Shown one piece after another: positions 35,781 to 43,305 of a stretch of 59,770 bases of DNA (the first letter of the stretch is position 1; each line of letters opens with the position of its first letter). The DNA is from Candidatus Cybelea septentrionalis (lineage in GTDB: Bacteria; Vulcanimicrobiota; Vulcanimicrobiia; Vulcanimicrobiales; Vulcanimicrobiaceae): assembly GCA_003158175.1 (NCBI GenBank), contig PMHJ01000027.1, positions 22,215 through 81,984 on the forward strand. The letters are read 5' to 3'. Position numbers and translations under genes: made by a program. The notes beneath the pieces were generated by a model that did not search any database, was not told where the DNA came from, and saw only the letters and a list, made by a program, of their open reading frames with translations.

Positions 35781-37033
35781 TGGCCTTTCGACGCCTGCAA
35801 GAGTGCGACGTGCGCGGCAGGCGCGTCCTCGTGCGCGAAGATTTGAACGTGCCGCTCGTCCTTCGACCCTTCGACCCTTCGACGAGCTCAGGGCAGGCCA
35901 AGCGCAGTGCAGGCCAAGCTCAGGATGACACGCAGGTGGAGATCGCCGATTATGGCCGCATCGATGCCGCACTTCCGACGCTGCGCTGGCTGCACGAGCA
36001 CGGCGCGAAAACCATCGTGCTTTCGCATCTCGGGCGACCCGACGGCGCACCGGATCCGAAGCTCTCGTTGCAGCCGGTCGCGCGAGCGCTTTCGGACCGC
36101 CTCGGCATTCCCGTCGGCTTTGCCGGCGACTGCGTCGGCGAGGTGGCCGAAAGCGCGGTGGCCCAGCTACGCGGCGGCGACGTGCTGTTGCTCGAAAACG
36201 TCCGCTTCCATCCCGGCGAAGAACGCAACGACCCCGCCTTTGCGCAGCAGCTTGCCAAACTGGGCGATCTCTACGTGAACGACGCCTTCGCAACGGCGCA
36301 TCGCGCGCACGGGTCGACGGAAGGAATCGCGCATCTGCTTCCGAGCGCCGCGGGGCTTCTGATGCAAGCCGAGCTGTCGGCGCTCTCGCGTCTGACCGAC
36401 CACCCCGCCAAACCCTTCGTCTGCGCCATCGGCGGCGCGAAGATCAAGGACAAGATCGGCATGCTGGAACGTTTGAGCGAGCTGGTCGATGCCTTTTGCG
36501 TCGGCGGAGGCATGGCAAATACGCTGCTGGCGGCTCGCGGGGTCGATGTCGGCACGTCGCTGCGCGACGACGATCTCGAACCGGCGCGCCGCATCCTGGC
36601 GGCGATCGAAGAACGCCGAGTCGATCTTCATCTGCCGTCCGATGCGGTCGTGGCGCCCTCGGTGGAGGCGCAGGACCGGGCTCACGTCGTTGCGATCGAA
36701 GCCGTCGGCGAAGAGATGATTCTCGACATCGGTCCGGCAAGCGCGCAAACGTATGCGAAAGCGATCGAAGCCGCAAAGACGATCGTTTTTAACGGCCCGA
36801 TGGGAGTGTACGAGCTACCCGCGTATCGCCGCGGAACGCAGGTAGTCGGCGATGCAATCGCGCGCGCGACGGAGGCCGGAGCGACCAGCGTCGTCGGTGG
36901 GGGCGACGCCGCCGCGGCAGCGCACTTACTGGGCTTCGCCTCGAAAATGACCTACGTTTCGACGGGCGGTGGCGCCACGCTGGAGTTCTTGGAGGGCAAA
37001 CGACTGCCCGGAGTCGCCGCGCTTGAACGTTAG
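35780..37033 (+). CDS. pgk: Phosphoglycerate kinase with in-frame repeat insertion
   Basis: A 417-residue kinase producing ATP from 1,3-bisphosphoglycerate. Family motifs include VLVREDLNVPL, VLSHLGRP, ENVRFHPGEE, AIGGAKIKDKIG and VVGGGDAAAA. GTG 35780 overlaps the gap stop. Between VPL and the DYGRI segment, about 25 extra residues (near 26-50) are encoded by a copy of the dispersed repeat ([20 protein letters not shown]). This loop normally carries only a few residues after the N-terminal strand, so the enzyme presumably tolerates the insertion. The glycine-rich loop reads GGGDAA instead of the more usual GGGDSA. Confidence 0.95.
   Translation: MAFRRLQECDVRGRRVLVREDLNVPLVLRPFDPSTSSGQAKRSAGQAQDDTQVEIADYGRIDAALPTLRWLHEHGAKTIVLSHLGRPDGAPDPKLSLQPVARALSDRLGIPVGFAGDCVGEVAESAVAQLRGGDVLLLENVRFHPGEERNDPAFAQQLAKLGDLYVNDAFATAHRAHGSTEGIAHLLPSAAGLLMQAELSALSRLTDHPAKPFVCAIGGAKIKDKIGMLERLSELVDAFCVGGGMANTLLAARGVDVGTSLRDDDLEPARRILAAIEERRVDLHLPSDAVVAPSVEAQDRAHVVAIEAVGEEMILDIGPASAQTYAKAIEAAKTIVFNGPMGVYELPAYRRGTQVVGDAIARATEAGATSVVGGGDAAAAAHLLGFASKMTYVSTGGGATLEFLEGKRLPGVAALER
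35857..35931. repeat. Dispersed CTTCGAC...CTCAGGATGAC repeat inside pgk
   Basis: Three CCTTCGAC/CTTCGAC copies are followed by GAGCTCAGGGCAGGCC and end in CAAGCTCAGGATGACAC. The insert keeps the reading frame open and adds about 25 codons to pgk. Related copies lie at 33489, 50175, 52275, 54095 and 57664. Confidence 0.85.
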
Positions 37034-37778
37034 AACGATCCTCGCGGGCAACTGGAAGATGCACAAGACTGCGGCCGAGACGGCCGCGTTCTTCGATGCG
37101 TTCCTGCCCCGCGTCGCGCCGATTCCAGCGGAAATCGAGATCGTCGTCGCGCCCCCGTTTACCTCCCTGCAGTTGGCAGGCGAGGTCGCGTTGGGCACGC
37201 GCGTGCGCTTGGGCGCGCAGACGATGCATTGGGAACTGCAAGGCGCCTTCACCGGCGAAGTGAGCGCGCCGATGCTGCGCGCGCTCGGCGTCTCGCACGT
37301 GATCCTCGGGCACTCAGAACGACGCGCCCATTGTGACGAAACCGATCGCACGGTCAACTTGAAGGTGCGTACGGCACTCGCGCAGGGCCTCACGCCGATT
37401 GTTGCCGTCGGCGAGACCCTCGACGAGCGCCGCGCCGGCGCGACGGACGAGCGCGTCGTCTCGCAGACGCGCGCCGCATTCGAGGGCGTATCGGCGGCCG
37501 ATCTCTCGAAGGTCGCCATCGCATACGAACCTATCTGGGCGATCGGGACCGGCCGGAGCTGCGAACCCGACGAAGCCAACAGGGTGATGGCGACGATTCG
37601 CCATGCGATCGACGGTTTGGGCGCAACGCCGATTCTCTACGGCGGAAGCATGACGGCGGCAAACGTTGCGTCGTACCTAAAATGCTCCGATATCGACGGC
37701 GGTCTGGTAGGAGGCGCGTCGCTCGATCCCGAGGGTTTCGCAGCACTGATCGAACGAGCCGCCTCGGTGTCATCCTGA
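37023..37778 (+). CDS. tpiA: Triosephosphate isomerase
   Basis: A 251-residue TIM-barrel enzyme interconverting dihydroxyacetone phosphate and glyceraldehyde-3-phosphate. ILAGNWKMHKT at the start, LGHSERR with the catalytic histidine, AYEPIWAIGTG with the catalytic glutamate and ILYGGSM are all intact. TTG 37023 lies just ahead of the first strand, overlaps pgk by 11 bases and has GGAG upstream. The last codons and stop (GTCATCCTGA) look like one end of the dispersed repeat. Confidence 0.95.
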   Translation: MNVRTILAGNWKMHKTAAETAAFFDAFLPRVAPIPAEIEIVVAPPFTSLQLAGEVALGTRVRLGAQTMHWELQGAFTGEVSAPMLRALGVSHVILGHSERRAHCDETDRTVNLKVRTALAQGLTPIVAVGETLDERRAGATDERVVSQTRAAFEGVSAADLSKVAIAYEPIWAIGTGRSCEPDEANRVMATIRHAIDGLGATPILYGGSMTAANVASYLKCSDIDGGLVGGASLDPEGFAALIERAASVSS

Positions 37779-37792
37779 ACGCTTCGCCCTTC

Positions 37793-39355
37793 GTGCGCGA
37801 AGGCTATCGGCCCGTTGTCCTGTGCGTGCTCGACGGCTGGGGATGCCGGGATGCGGCGCACGGCAACGCGATCGCGGCGGCAAACTTGCCGAATTGGCGG
37901 GCGCTCTTCGAGCGCTATCCGCACACGGTGCTGCACGCCTCCGGCGAAGCGGTAGGTCTGCCCAAGGGAGTCATGGGCAACAGCGAGGTCGGCCATATGA
38001 ACCTCGGCAGCGGCCGAGTCGTGCCGCAGGGCGTCACGCGGATCGACGCCGAGATCGCATCGGGCGAGTTCGCGAAGAACGATACGCTGCGCAAAGCAAT
38101 TTCGCACGTCGCGCCGCAAGGCAAAACGCTTCATTTGATGGGGCTCCTCTCCGACGGGCAAGTGCATAGTTCGATCGTTCATCTTTTTGCTCTGATCGAC
38201 GCCGCCGTCGCAGCCGGCGTGACGATTGCGGTCCACTGCTTTCTGGACGGACGCGACACGCCGCCGCGTTCGGCCACGATCTACGTGGGACGGCTCGAGG
38301 AGAAACTTGCTGCGGTCGACCGCACCGGCACCATAGCCAGCGTTACCGGACGGTTCTACGCGATGGATCGCGACCTGCGGTGGGAACGTACGCAGCTTGC
38401 TTACGACCTTCTTGCGGAGGGCCGCGCGCAATTCGACGCCGGCGACGCTCTTAGCGCCGTACGCGCCGGTTACGCGCGCGGCGAAGATGACGAGTTCGTA
38501 CTTCCGACGATCGTCGGAGAGCCGCGCCCCGTCCAAGACGGTGACGCAATCATCTTCTTCAACTTTCGTCCCGACCGCGCGCGTCAGTTGACGACGGCGT
38601 TCAACGCGGGAACGACGCTGTATTACAACGGCGGCTTCGATGCGTTTCCGACCAAGACGTATCGCGATCCTTACTTCGCCACGATGACGAAGTACGACGA
38701 GAACTACACCAATCCGGTACTCTTCGGCCCGCGCCCGCAGCAGGAGACGTTCGGCGAAGTCCTTGCACGGGCGGGGCTACGCCAGCTGCGACTTGCCGAA
38801 ACCGAGAAGTACGCGCACGTTACGTATTTCTTTAACGGCGGTCACGAGGAGCTTTTCGAGGGAGAAGACCGAGAGCTAATACCCTCGGACCGCTCGGTGG
38901 CAACGTACGATCTCGCACCGGCGATGCGCGCGCAAGAGATCACTAACGCTGCCGCCAATGCGATCGAGAGCGGGCGTTACGACGCAATCGTGATGAACTA
39001 TGCCAACGCCGACATGGTCGGCCATACGGGGAAGCTAGAGCCAACGATCGAGGCCGTCGAAGTCATCGACGAATGCTTGCCGCGATTAGTAGATGCGACG
39101 CTCTTAGCAAACGGCCTGCTCGCGATTACCGCCGATCACGGCAACGCCGAAACGAAGCTCGACGAGCAGAACAATCCGCTTACGGCACACACGACCAACC
39201 CCGTGCCTTTCATTCTTATCGCTAACGGGTTGCACGGAAGCCTCGCAAGCGGCGGAAAACTGGGCGACGTCGCGCCGACATTACTGAGCCTCATGGGCCT
39301 TCCGATTCCCAGTCGAATGACCGGAGTGAATCTTTTCGAGGCCTCCCGCTCTTAG
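37793..39355 (+). CDS. gpmI: 2,3-bisphosphoglycerate-independent phosphoglycerate mutase
   Basis: A 520-residue, manganese-dependent enzyme converting 3- to 2-phosphoglycerate. Present are VVLCVLDGWGCRD, the catalytic serine in GVMGNSEVGHMNLGSGR, HCFLDGRDTPP, FFNFRPDRARQL, NYANADMVGHTG and ITADHGNAE. GTG 37793 is the closest start to the first conserved strand; the frame runs further back but only through the tpiA shadow. It ends the glycolytic block; no enolase or pyruvate kinase is seen in the window. Confidence 0.95.
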   Translation: MREGYRPVVLCVLDGWGCRDAAHGNAIAAANLPNWRALFERYPHTVLHASGEAVGLPKGVMGNSEVGHMNLGSGRVVPQGVTRIDAEIASGEFAKNDTLRKAISHVAPQGKTLHLMGLLSDGQVHSSIVHLFALIDAAVAAGVTIAVHCFLDGRDTPPRSATIYVGRLEEKLAAVDRTGTIASVTGRFYAMDRDLRWERTQLAYDLLAEGRAQFDAGDALSAVRAGYARGEDDEFVLPTIVGEPRPVQDGDAIIFFNFRPDRARQLTTAFNAGTTLYYNGGFDAFPTKTYRDPYFATMTKYDENYTNPVLFGPRPQQETFGEVLARAGLRQLRLAETEKYAHVTYFFNGGHEELFEGEDRELIPSDRSVATYDLAPAMRAQEITNAAANAIESGRYDAIVMNYANADMVGHTGKLEPTIEAVEVIDECLPRLVDATLLANGLLAITADHGNAETKLDEQNNPLTAHTTNPVPFILIANGLHGSLASGGKLGDVAPTLLSLMGLPIPSRMTGVNLFEASRS

Positions 39356-39444
39356 GGAAATTCATGCAACTCACAGGCGCGCTTAGGGTGCCGTTCAGGA
39401 ACGTGTGAGAGCATACCGTGGAAGGCTGAGAGGAGGATTCCACG

Positions 39445-39561
39445 ATGCAGTCCCACCGTAAAGAAATCCACGATGTCCTGATCTTCGCGCAAGGCTTGAC
39501 CTATTTCATCATTGTCGGCGCTGCCACGGTCGCAATCGCGGTCGCGGCGCACCTTCACTAA
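39445..39561 (+). CDS. 38-residue single-helix membrane peptide
   Basis: A short frame with a near-perfect ribosome-binding site (AGGAGG at 39431-39436, 8 bases before ATG 39445). The peptide starts MQSHRKEIHDVLIFAQGLTY and continues as one hydrophobic helix (FIIVGAATVAIAVAAHLH), so it would be a one-pass inner-membrane protein with the charged end inside. It lies 89 bases behind gpmI on the same strand. I do not recognise the family; such peptides often act as small subunits or regulators of membrane complexes. Confidence 0.65.
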   Translation: MQSHRKEIHDVLIFAQGLTYFIIVGAATVAIAVAAHLH

Positions 39562-39683
39562 AGCGCCGCGTGCAAAATCTACGAAACTCTATGCGAGGCG
39601 CGGATGGCCGGGCGGCCAGAGCGCACTCTCGAGCTCCGCCTCGGCGACGGCGCGAACGGAAGGAGGTCGGGAACGAAAGGAGG

Positions 39684-39989
39684 TCATGAAACCCGATAGC
39701 AACCGCTGGGATCCACTTGGACGCAGCGATTGCCAACCATAATCGAACGGATCCGGTGATCCCAAAACGAGAGGACGCGGACGATAACGGGCCGCAGTTT
39801 GGCGATAAGCTCGCGTGCCCGTTGCGAGACGGCAACCGCGTCCTTTACCCAGCGAGGGTGGTCGTGCGGAAGCAGGGCGGTTTCGAGCTCGCCCTGCGCA
39901 ACCGCCGGAACGACTGCCTCGGAGCTCCCCGTCTCCAGCCCGGCCGAGAGCGCGGCCGGCGTTTCGTCGAGCTCAATACGGCGCAGCAT
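39684..39989 (-). CDS. Hypothetical protein downstream of fliA
   Basis: A 101-residue frame with high-GC third positions like its neighbours. ATG 39989 overlaps the end of fliA by 17 bases. Hydrophobic and charged residues alternate in a way that fits a real protein (VSQRARELIAKLRPVIVRVL), but I recognise no domain. By position it would be the last gene of the flagellar transcript. Plus-strand frames over the same bases are more arginine- and serine-rich and less convincing. Confidence 0.45.
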   Translation of the reverse strand: MLRRIELDETPAALSAGLETGSSEAVVPAVAQGELETALLPHDHPRWVKDAVAVSQRARELIAKLRPVIVRVLSFWDHRIRSIMVGNRCVQVDPSGCYRVS

Positions 39990-40647
39990 GAGAGTCCCGT
40001 TTTAGCTTGGCAATCGCGCTCAGATGCAGTTGCGACGCGCGCTGCGGCGAGATTGCCAAACGCTTCCCAACCGAGCGCAGTGAGTTCCCCTTGAAATAAT
40101 GCAGCAGCACGACCTCGCGCTGGCGGCGCGACAGGCCCGAGATTAACTCCGCGAGCTGCGCGCTTTCGGAGCGGCGCTCGACGATCCGCGCCGGGTCGTC
40201 GCTCCAGTCGTTGACGAGCGATTCTCCCAGCGGCAGCGGTGCATCGAGCGAGAGCGGCTGACCGCGATAGGCCGCGGCAATGGCGCGGCGATATCCAGGG
40301 TAGCGCTGCTCCATCTCGTTTGAGGTCGGAACGGCGCCGAGCGCGGCCGCGAGCGAGTACCGCTGGTTCTCGCCGTCGCGCACGATCCGGCGCGCTCGCT
40401 CGGAGACCGGGTCCATGCGACGGATTCCGTTGAGCATGGCGCCGACGACGAGGCGTCGCGCGTAGTCGCAGAGCTGCGGCCCGCGGTGCGGATCGAACGA
40501 ATCGACGGCGCGGATCAAGCCGACGGATCCATCGCCGACGAGATCGTCGAGATCGAAGCTCGGCACGAGCCGCTTGAGCCGGCGAGCAAGTTTTTTCACG
40601 ATCGGCAGTAGGCTTCGGATCTGCTCGTCGCGGTCGCCGGGGCTCAT
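39973..40647 (-). CDS. fliA: FliA-type flagellar sigma factor (sigma-28)
   Basis: A 224-residue sigma factor. Region 2 contains LVPSFDLDDLVGDGSVGLIR and FDPHRGPQLCDYARRLVVGA with LNGIRRMD; region 4 has ISGLSRRQREVVLLHYFKG and the helix-turn-helix SVGKRLAISPQRASQLHLSA. It would direct late flagellar transcription. Its ATG overlaps the stop of the mini-FlgJ gene (ATGA). No FlgM anti-sigma factor is evident. Confidence 0.92.
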   Translation of the reverse strand: MSPGDRDEQIRSLLPIVKKLARRLKRLVPSFDLDDLVGDGSVGLIRAVDSFDPHRGPQLCDYARRLVVGAMLNGIRRMDPVSERARRIVRDGENQRYSLAAALGAVPTSNEMEQRYPGYRRAIAAAYRGQPLSLDAPLPLGESLVNDWSDDPARIVERRSESAQLAELISGLSRRQREVVLLHYFKGNSLRSVGKRLAISPQRASQLHLSAIAKLKRDSHAAPY

Positions 40648-40838
40648 CGTACGCCCTCCAAGCGAGAAGCGATCAGGGCCGCGAATCCTGAGCCGTCGCT
40701 GCGCGCGATCTCTTGTGCCAGGAGCTCCAGCTCGTAGTCCCCGAGCATGCCGGCGCCCGCGATCAGCGGGCGAAGCATCGGGGCGAGCAGGATCGACTCG
40801 AGCGTCTCGCCCGCGCGGCGTGCAGCGACGCTATCCAC
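40644..40838 (-). CDS. Mini-FlgJ rod-binding domain protein
   Basis: Only 64 residues. LESILLAPMLRPLIAG followed by DYELELLAQEIAR and GFAALIASRL matches the N-terminal rod-binding domain of FlgJ, without the muramidase domain, as is common outside proteobacteria. It would cap or scaffold the flagellar rod in the periplasm. The likely start is GTG 40838, which overlaps the stop codon of the flgG 3' fragment at 40831-40892. This suggests that flgG once led directly into this gene. Confidence 0.65.
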   Translation of the reverse strand: MDSVAARRAGETLESILLAPMLRPLIAGAGMLGDYELELLAQEIARSDGSGFAALIASRLEGVR

Positions 40839-40892
40839 GCTGCAGATTGCTGGCGGTGCGCAGCATCTCGTCGGCCGCTTGGACGCCTTTAG
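40831..40892 (-). pseudogene. Duplicated 3' end of flgG
   Basis: Positions 40838-40892 match 41598-41652 at 51 of 55 bases, with an offset of exactly 760 bp. Both copies read, on the minus strand, KGVQAADEMLR then ASNLQRG or ANNLQRT and a TAG stop at the same codon. The 5' part of the gene is missing at this copy. It flanks, together with the intact flgG, a lower-GC insert. Confidence 0.9.
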
Positions 40893-41114
40893 GCGTGCAT
40901 ATAAAAAGCAGACGATGGATCATGCAGAAATCTTACGGGGCGAGCGTTACCGTGCTGTTATCGCGGCGTTGCGCGCAAGCCAACGCCGCGGCGGTTAGCT
41001 CTTCCCTAATTCCTTGTGACCGCGATTCCGCTATAGCCGCTCGAGAAAGGCTCTTATGTTTGGGTGCGGGTGCTAAGATAAACTTGGACGATCAACAAAA
41101 AAGTGAGGAATTTT
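40893..41114. other. Non-coding left part of the insert
   Basis: AT-richer than the surroundings (starts GTGCATATAAAAAGCAG). It must contain the promoter for the exported protein at 41115, but I see no convincing -35/-10 pair. A frame running through it has no family-like sequence. Confidence 0.4.
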
Positions 41115-41588
41115 GTGAAGAATGCAGCTGTGTTCGCCTTTATAGCGGCGTCGCTAACGCTGAACGTTACCCTTCCCGCACGATCGGCAACGGGAATGGA
41201 AGCCATGCAGTACTACGTCGGAACGTGGTCATGCACCGGCGGCATAATCGGTAAACAACCTTTCCATTTTACGCTGAGGTACGCCGTGAACGGCGGTATT
41301 TTACGAAGCTGGCTTTCTTCGAATGGATACGTCCAAAGCGGCTCGCTAACGTATGATTCGAAGAACGATCGTTACATAAACGCCGCCGTCGCCAACGATG
41401 GTACTTGGTTTGTCGCGTACGCGACCATCAGCGGAACGGCGGAAAGTTCTATTGACCATGTTACCAGCGAGGGAAAGCTGGGACGCCTCGTAATCGTGCG
41501 CACCAGCAATACGCGCTTCGCTTCTACCGGTTATCCTGCCGTATCGGATGGGAAAGCTTTTTCCAAAGCGATCTGCCGGAAATCGTAA
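41115..41588 (+). CDS. Exported small beta-rich protein carried by an insert
   Basis: A 157-residue protein with a signal peptide (KNAAVFAFIAASLTLNVTLP, then ARSA). GTG 41115 has AGGA eight bases upstream; GTG 41103 is an alternative. The mature part starts with MEAMQYYVGTWSC and then shows short alternating strands, reminiscent of lipocalin- or DUF1579-like small barrels. It has two cysteines, in TWSC and AICRKS, that may pair. It runs opposite to the flagellar genes on both sides, has lower GC, and its stop is 2 bases from the flgG stop. The function is unknown. Confidence 0.75.
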   Translation: MKNAAVFAFIAASLTLNVTLPARSATGMEAMQYYVGTWSCTGGIIGKQPFHFTLRYAVNGGILRSWLSSNGYVQSGSLTYDSKNDRYINAAVANDGTWFVAYATISGTAESSIDHVTSEGKLGRLVIVRTSNTRFASTGYPAVSDGKAFSKAICRKS

Positions 41589-41590
41589 TG

Positions 41591-42319
41591 CTACGTCCGC
41601 TGCAGATTGTTGGCGATGCGCAGCATCTCATCGGCCGCTTGAACGCCTTTAGCATTGGCTTCGTAGGCGCGCTGCGCGGTGAGAATTTGCATCATCGCAT
41701 CGATGATCGTTACGTTCGACTCTTCGAGCATCCCGAAGTGCAGTTTAGGGCCATCCAGCGAACCAGGGATGACTTCTTTTGGTTTTCCCGACTCAGGCGT
41801 CGCTTCAAAAATCGCGCCTTCAAGCGCGCGCAAATGCTCCGGCGCCGCAAACTCCGCAAGACGAATGCGGCCGAGCGCACGGCTCCCCCCGGCGAAGGTC
41901 GCGCGAACGCCTCCATCGCCGGCAACGGTTATGCTAAGCGCATCGCTGGGAATAGTGATGCCTGCAAGTCGATAATCCGCGGCGTTGCGCAGCGTTCCAT
42001 CCGCATCGCGCGAAAACTCTCCGTCGCGCGTATAGAGTCTGCGCCCGTGACCGTCGAGCACCGTAAAAAACCCGGGGCCGTCGATCGCGAGATCGAACGG
42101 ACCGGCGCTTCGAGCCAGCTTACCTTGAGCGAAGAGCACTCGCGAACCCAGCGCAACGGTTCCGAGCCCCGTTCCGCCCGGCGCGATCAGCTCGGCAAAA
42201 CTTTGCGCCGATCCTTTGAAGCCGACGACACCGGCGTTGGCTAGGTTATCGGCAATCGTATCGAGGTTCCGCTGCTGGGCCGCCATGCCGCTGGCAGCGG
42301 CGAAGAGTGCAAGGTCCAT
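41591..42319 (-). CDS. flgG: Flagellar distal-rod protein FlgG
   Basis: A 242-residue rod/hook family protein. The N-terminus (SGMAAQQRNLDTIADNLANA, then GVVGFKG) and the C-terminus (VTIIDAMMQILTAQRAYEAN, then KGVQAADEML) are the paired helices that assemble the rod. DLAIDGPGFFTVL lies in between. It is slightly shorter than typical FlgG. Twelve bases separate it from the flgF-like gene. Confidence 0.9.
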   Translation of the reverse strand: MDLALFAAASGMAAQQRNLDTIADNLANAGVVGFKGSAQSFAELIAPGGTGLGTVALGSRVLFAQGKLARSAGPFDLAIDGPGFFTVLDGHGRRLYTRDGEFSRDADGTLRNAADYRLAGITIPSDALSITVAGDGGVRATFAGGSRALGRIRLAEFAAPEHLRALEGAIFEATPESGKPKEVIPGSLDGPKLHFGMLEESNVTIIDAMMQILTAQRAYEANAKGVQAADEMLRIANNLQRT

Positions 42320-42331
42320 ACGGGCACGCTC

Positions 42332-42898
42332 CTATTTTATGCGGGCCGCTTCGGCCGATTTCTGACGCGTGGCGTCGATCGCGGCGACCGCTTTTTCCGC
42401 GCTCTCGAAAGAGCGCTGCGCGGAGAGCACGTCGATCATCTCGGCGATCGCATCGACCGCGGGACCTTCCAAGAATCCGCTCTGTACGCGGCTGGTCGCA
42501 GGAAGACCGAGTGCGTGCGCGTCGACGATGCCGCCCGATGGAACGTGCAGCACGTTGCGCAGCCCCAGTACCACGCGTCCCCGCCCGTCCTGCAACGTCC
42601 CGTCGGCTTCGTGGACGAAGGCGCCGGCTCTCGTCTCGCTCACGCGGCCGGCCGAATCGCGAACGCGGAACGCGCCGCCGCCGAGAATCGCGAGATCGAA
42701 ATTGCGGCCCGTATGCCGCAACGCGCCGGCTTCGCCGGAGCTCCGTCGTGCAATCGTGACCCCGAGCGCGGTCAGGAAGCCCCGCGCGTCGATACGGCGA
42801 AACCCGTCGGTTGAAACGTTCGCGAGATTTTCCGCCGCGATTTCGAGCCGCGTTCGGGCCGCGACCATTGCGCTGGCCGCCCATGCAATTCCGTCCAT
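42332..42898 (-). CDS. Flagellar proximal-rod protein FlgF-like
   Basis: A 188-residue paralogue of FlgG, much shorter than the usual 240-250. It has the N-terminal helix MVAARTRLEIAAENLANVST, DGFRRIDARGF, FDLAILGGGAFRVRD and the C-terminal VDAIAEMIDVLSAQRSFESA. ATG 42898 (MDGIAWAASAM) is the start; the frame is open further upstream through antisense sequence of the lipoprotein gene. The assignment as FlgF rests on gene order before flgG. Confidence 0.8.
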   Translation of the reverse strand: MDGIAWAASAMVAARTRLEIAAENLANVSTDGFRRIDARGFLTALGVTIARRSSGEAGALRHTGRNFDLAILGGGAFRVRDSAGRVSETRAGAFVHEADGTLQDGRGRVVLGLRNVLHVPSGGIVDAHALGLPATSRVQSGFLEGPAVDAIAEMIDVLSAQRSFESAEKAVAAIDATRQKSAEAARIK

Positions 42899-42942
42899 GG
42901 GCGCATGGTAGCGAAGCGGGTTGGCCGAATCGTTTCCGCACG

Positions 42943-43305
42943 ATGACCGGGCTTCGGTTCCTCGCGCATGCGGTCGTGGCGACACTCGCCGTAGCGTGCA
43001 GCTCGCCATCGGCGCGGGAACGCACCGACGACGTCGAGCTTGCCGCGGTCGCCCCACTCAAAGCACAATATTCCGGCGTCGTGATGGGCTTCGACATCCG
43101 GCCGCCGGACACGCTGATCGTCAGCCTCGACTTGCAGAGCTACCTTGACATGGATGACGACGCCATCACCGCGATGCAGCGAACGACGCTGCTCCGCTGG
43201 CGCTCGGCTTGGAAATCGGGCCATCCGCACGCGCACGCACTGCTGCACGTCCGCTTTATCGATTTTATCGGCCGCAAGGTCGCCACCTTGACGACGGGCG
43301 CCTAG
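42943..43305 (+). CDS. Small lipoprotein of unknown function
   Basis: A 120-residue protein starting MTGLRFLAHAVVATLAVACS with a lipobox (LAVAC) and no recognised domain. The mature part has VVMGFDIRPPDTLIVSLDLQ, then SYLDMDDDAIT and ends HVRFIDFIGRKVATLTTGA, which looks like a small alpha/beta domain. It diverges from flgF with only 44 bp between the starts and converges on leuB with overlapping stops (CTAG). Confidence 0.65.
   Translation: MTGLRFLAHAVVATLAVACSSPSARERTDDVELAAVAPLKAQYSGVVMGFDIRPPDTLIVSLDLQSYLDMDDDAITAMQRTTLLRWRSAWKSGHPHAHALLHVRFIDFIGRKVATLTTGA

Noticed and set aside
37771..37795. Another copy of the dispersed repeat at the tpiA/gpmI junction
   Set aside because: Only the GTCATCCTGA end and a CGCCCTTCG are similar; too degenerate to list as a copy, although it is mentioned with tpiA.
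39686..39742. 18-codon frame behind AGGAGGTC
   Set aside because: The ribosome site is only one base from the ATG, the peptide has no features, and the opposite strand has a better coding frame.
40574..41254. Plus-strand frame crossing fliA, mini-FlgJ and the insert
   Set aside because: It runs antisense to real genes and continues through the insert without any family-like sequence.
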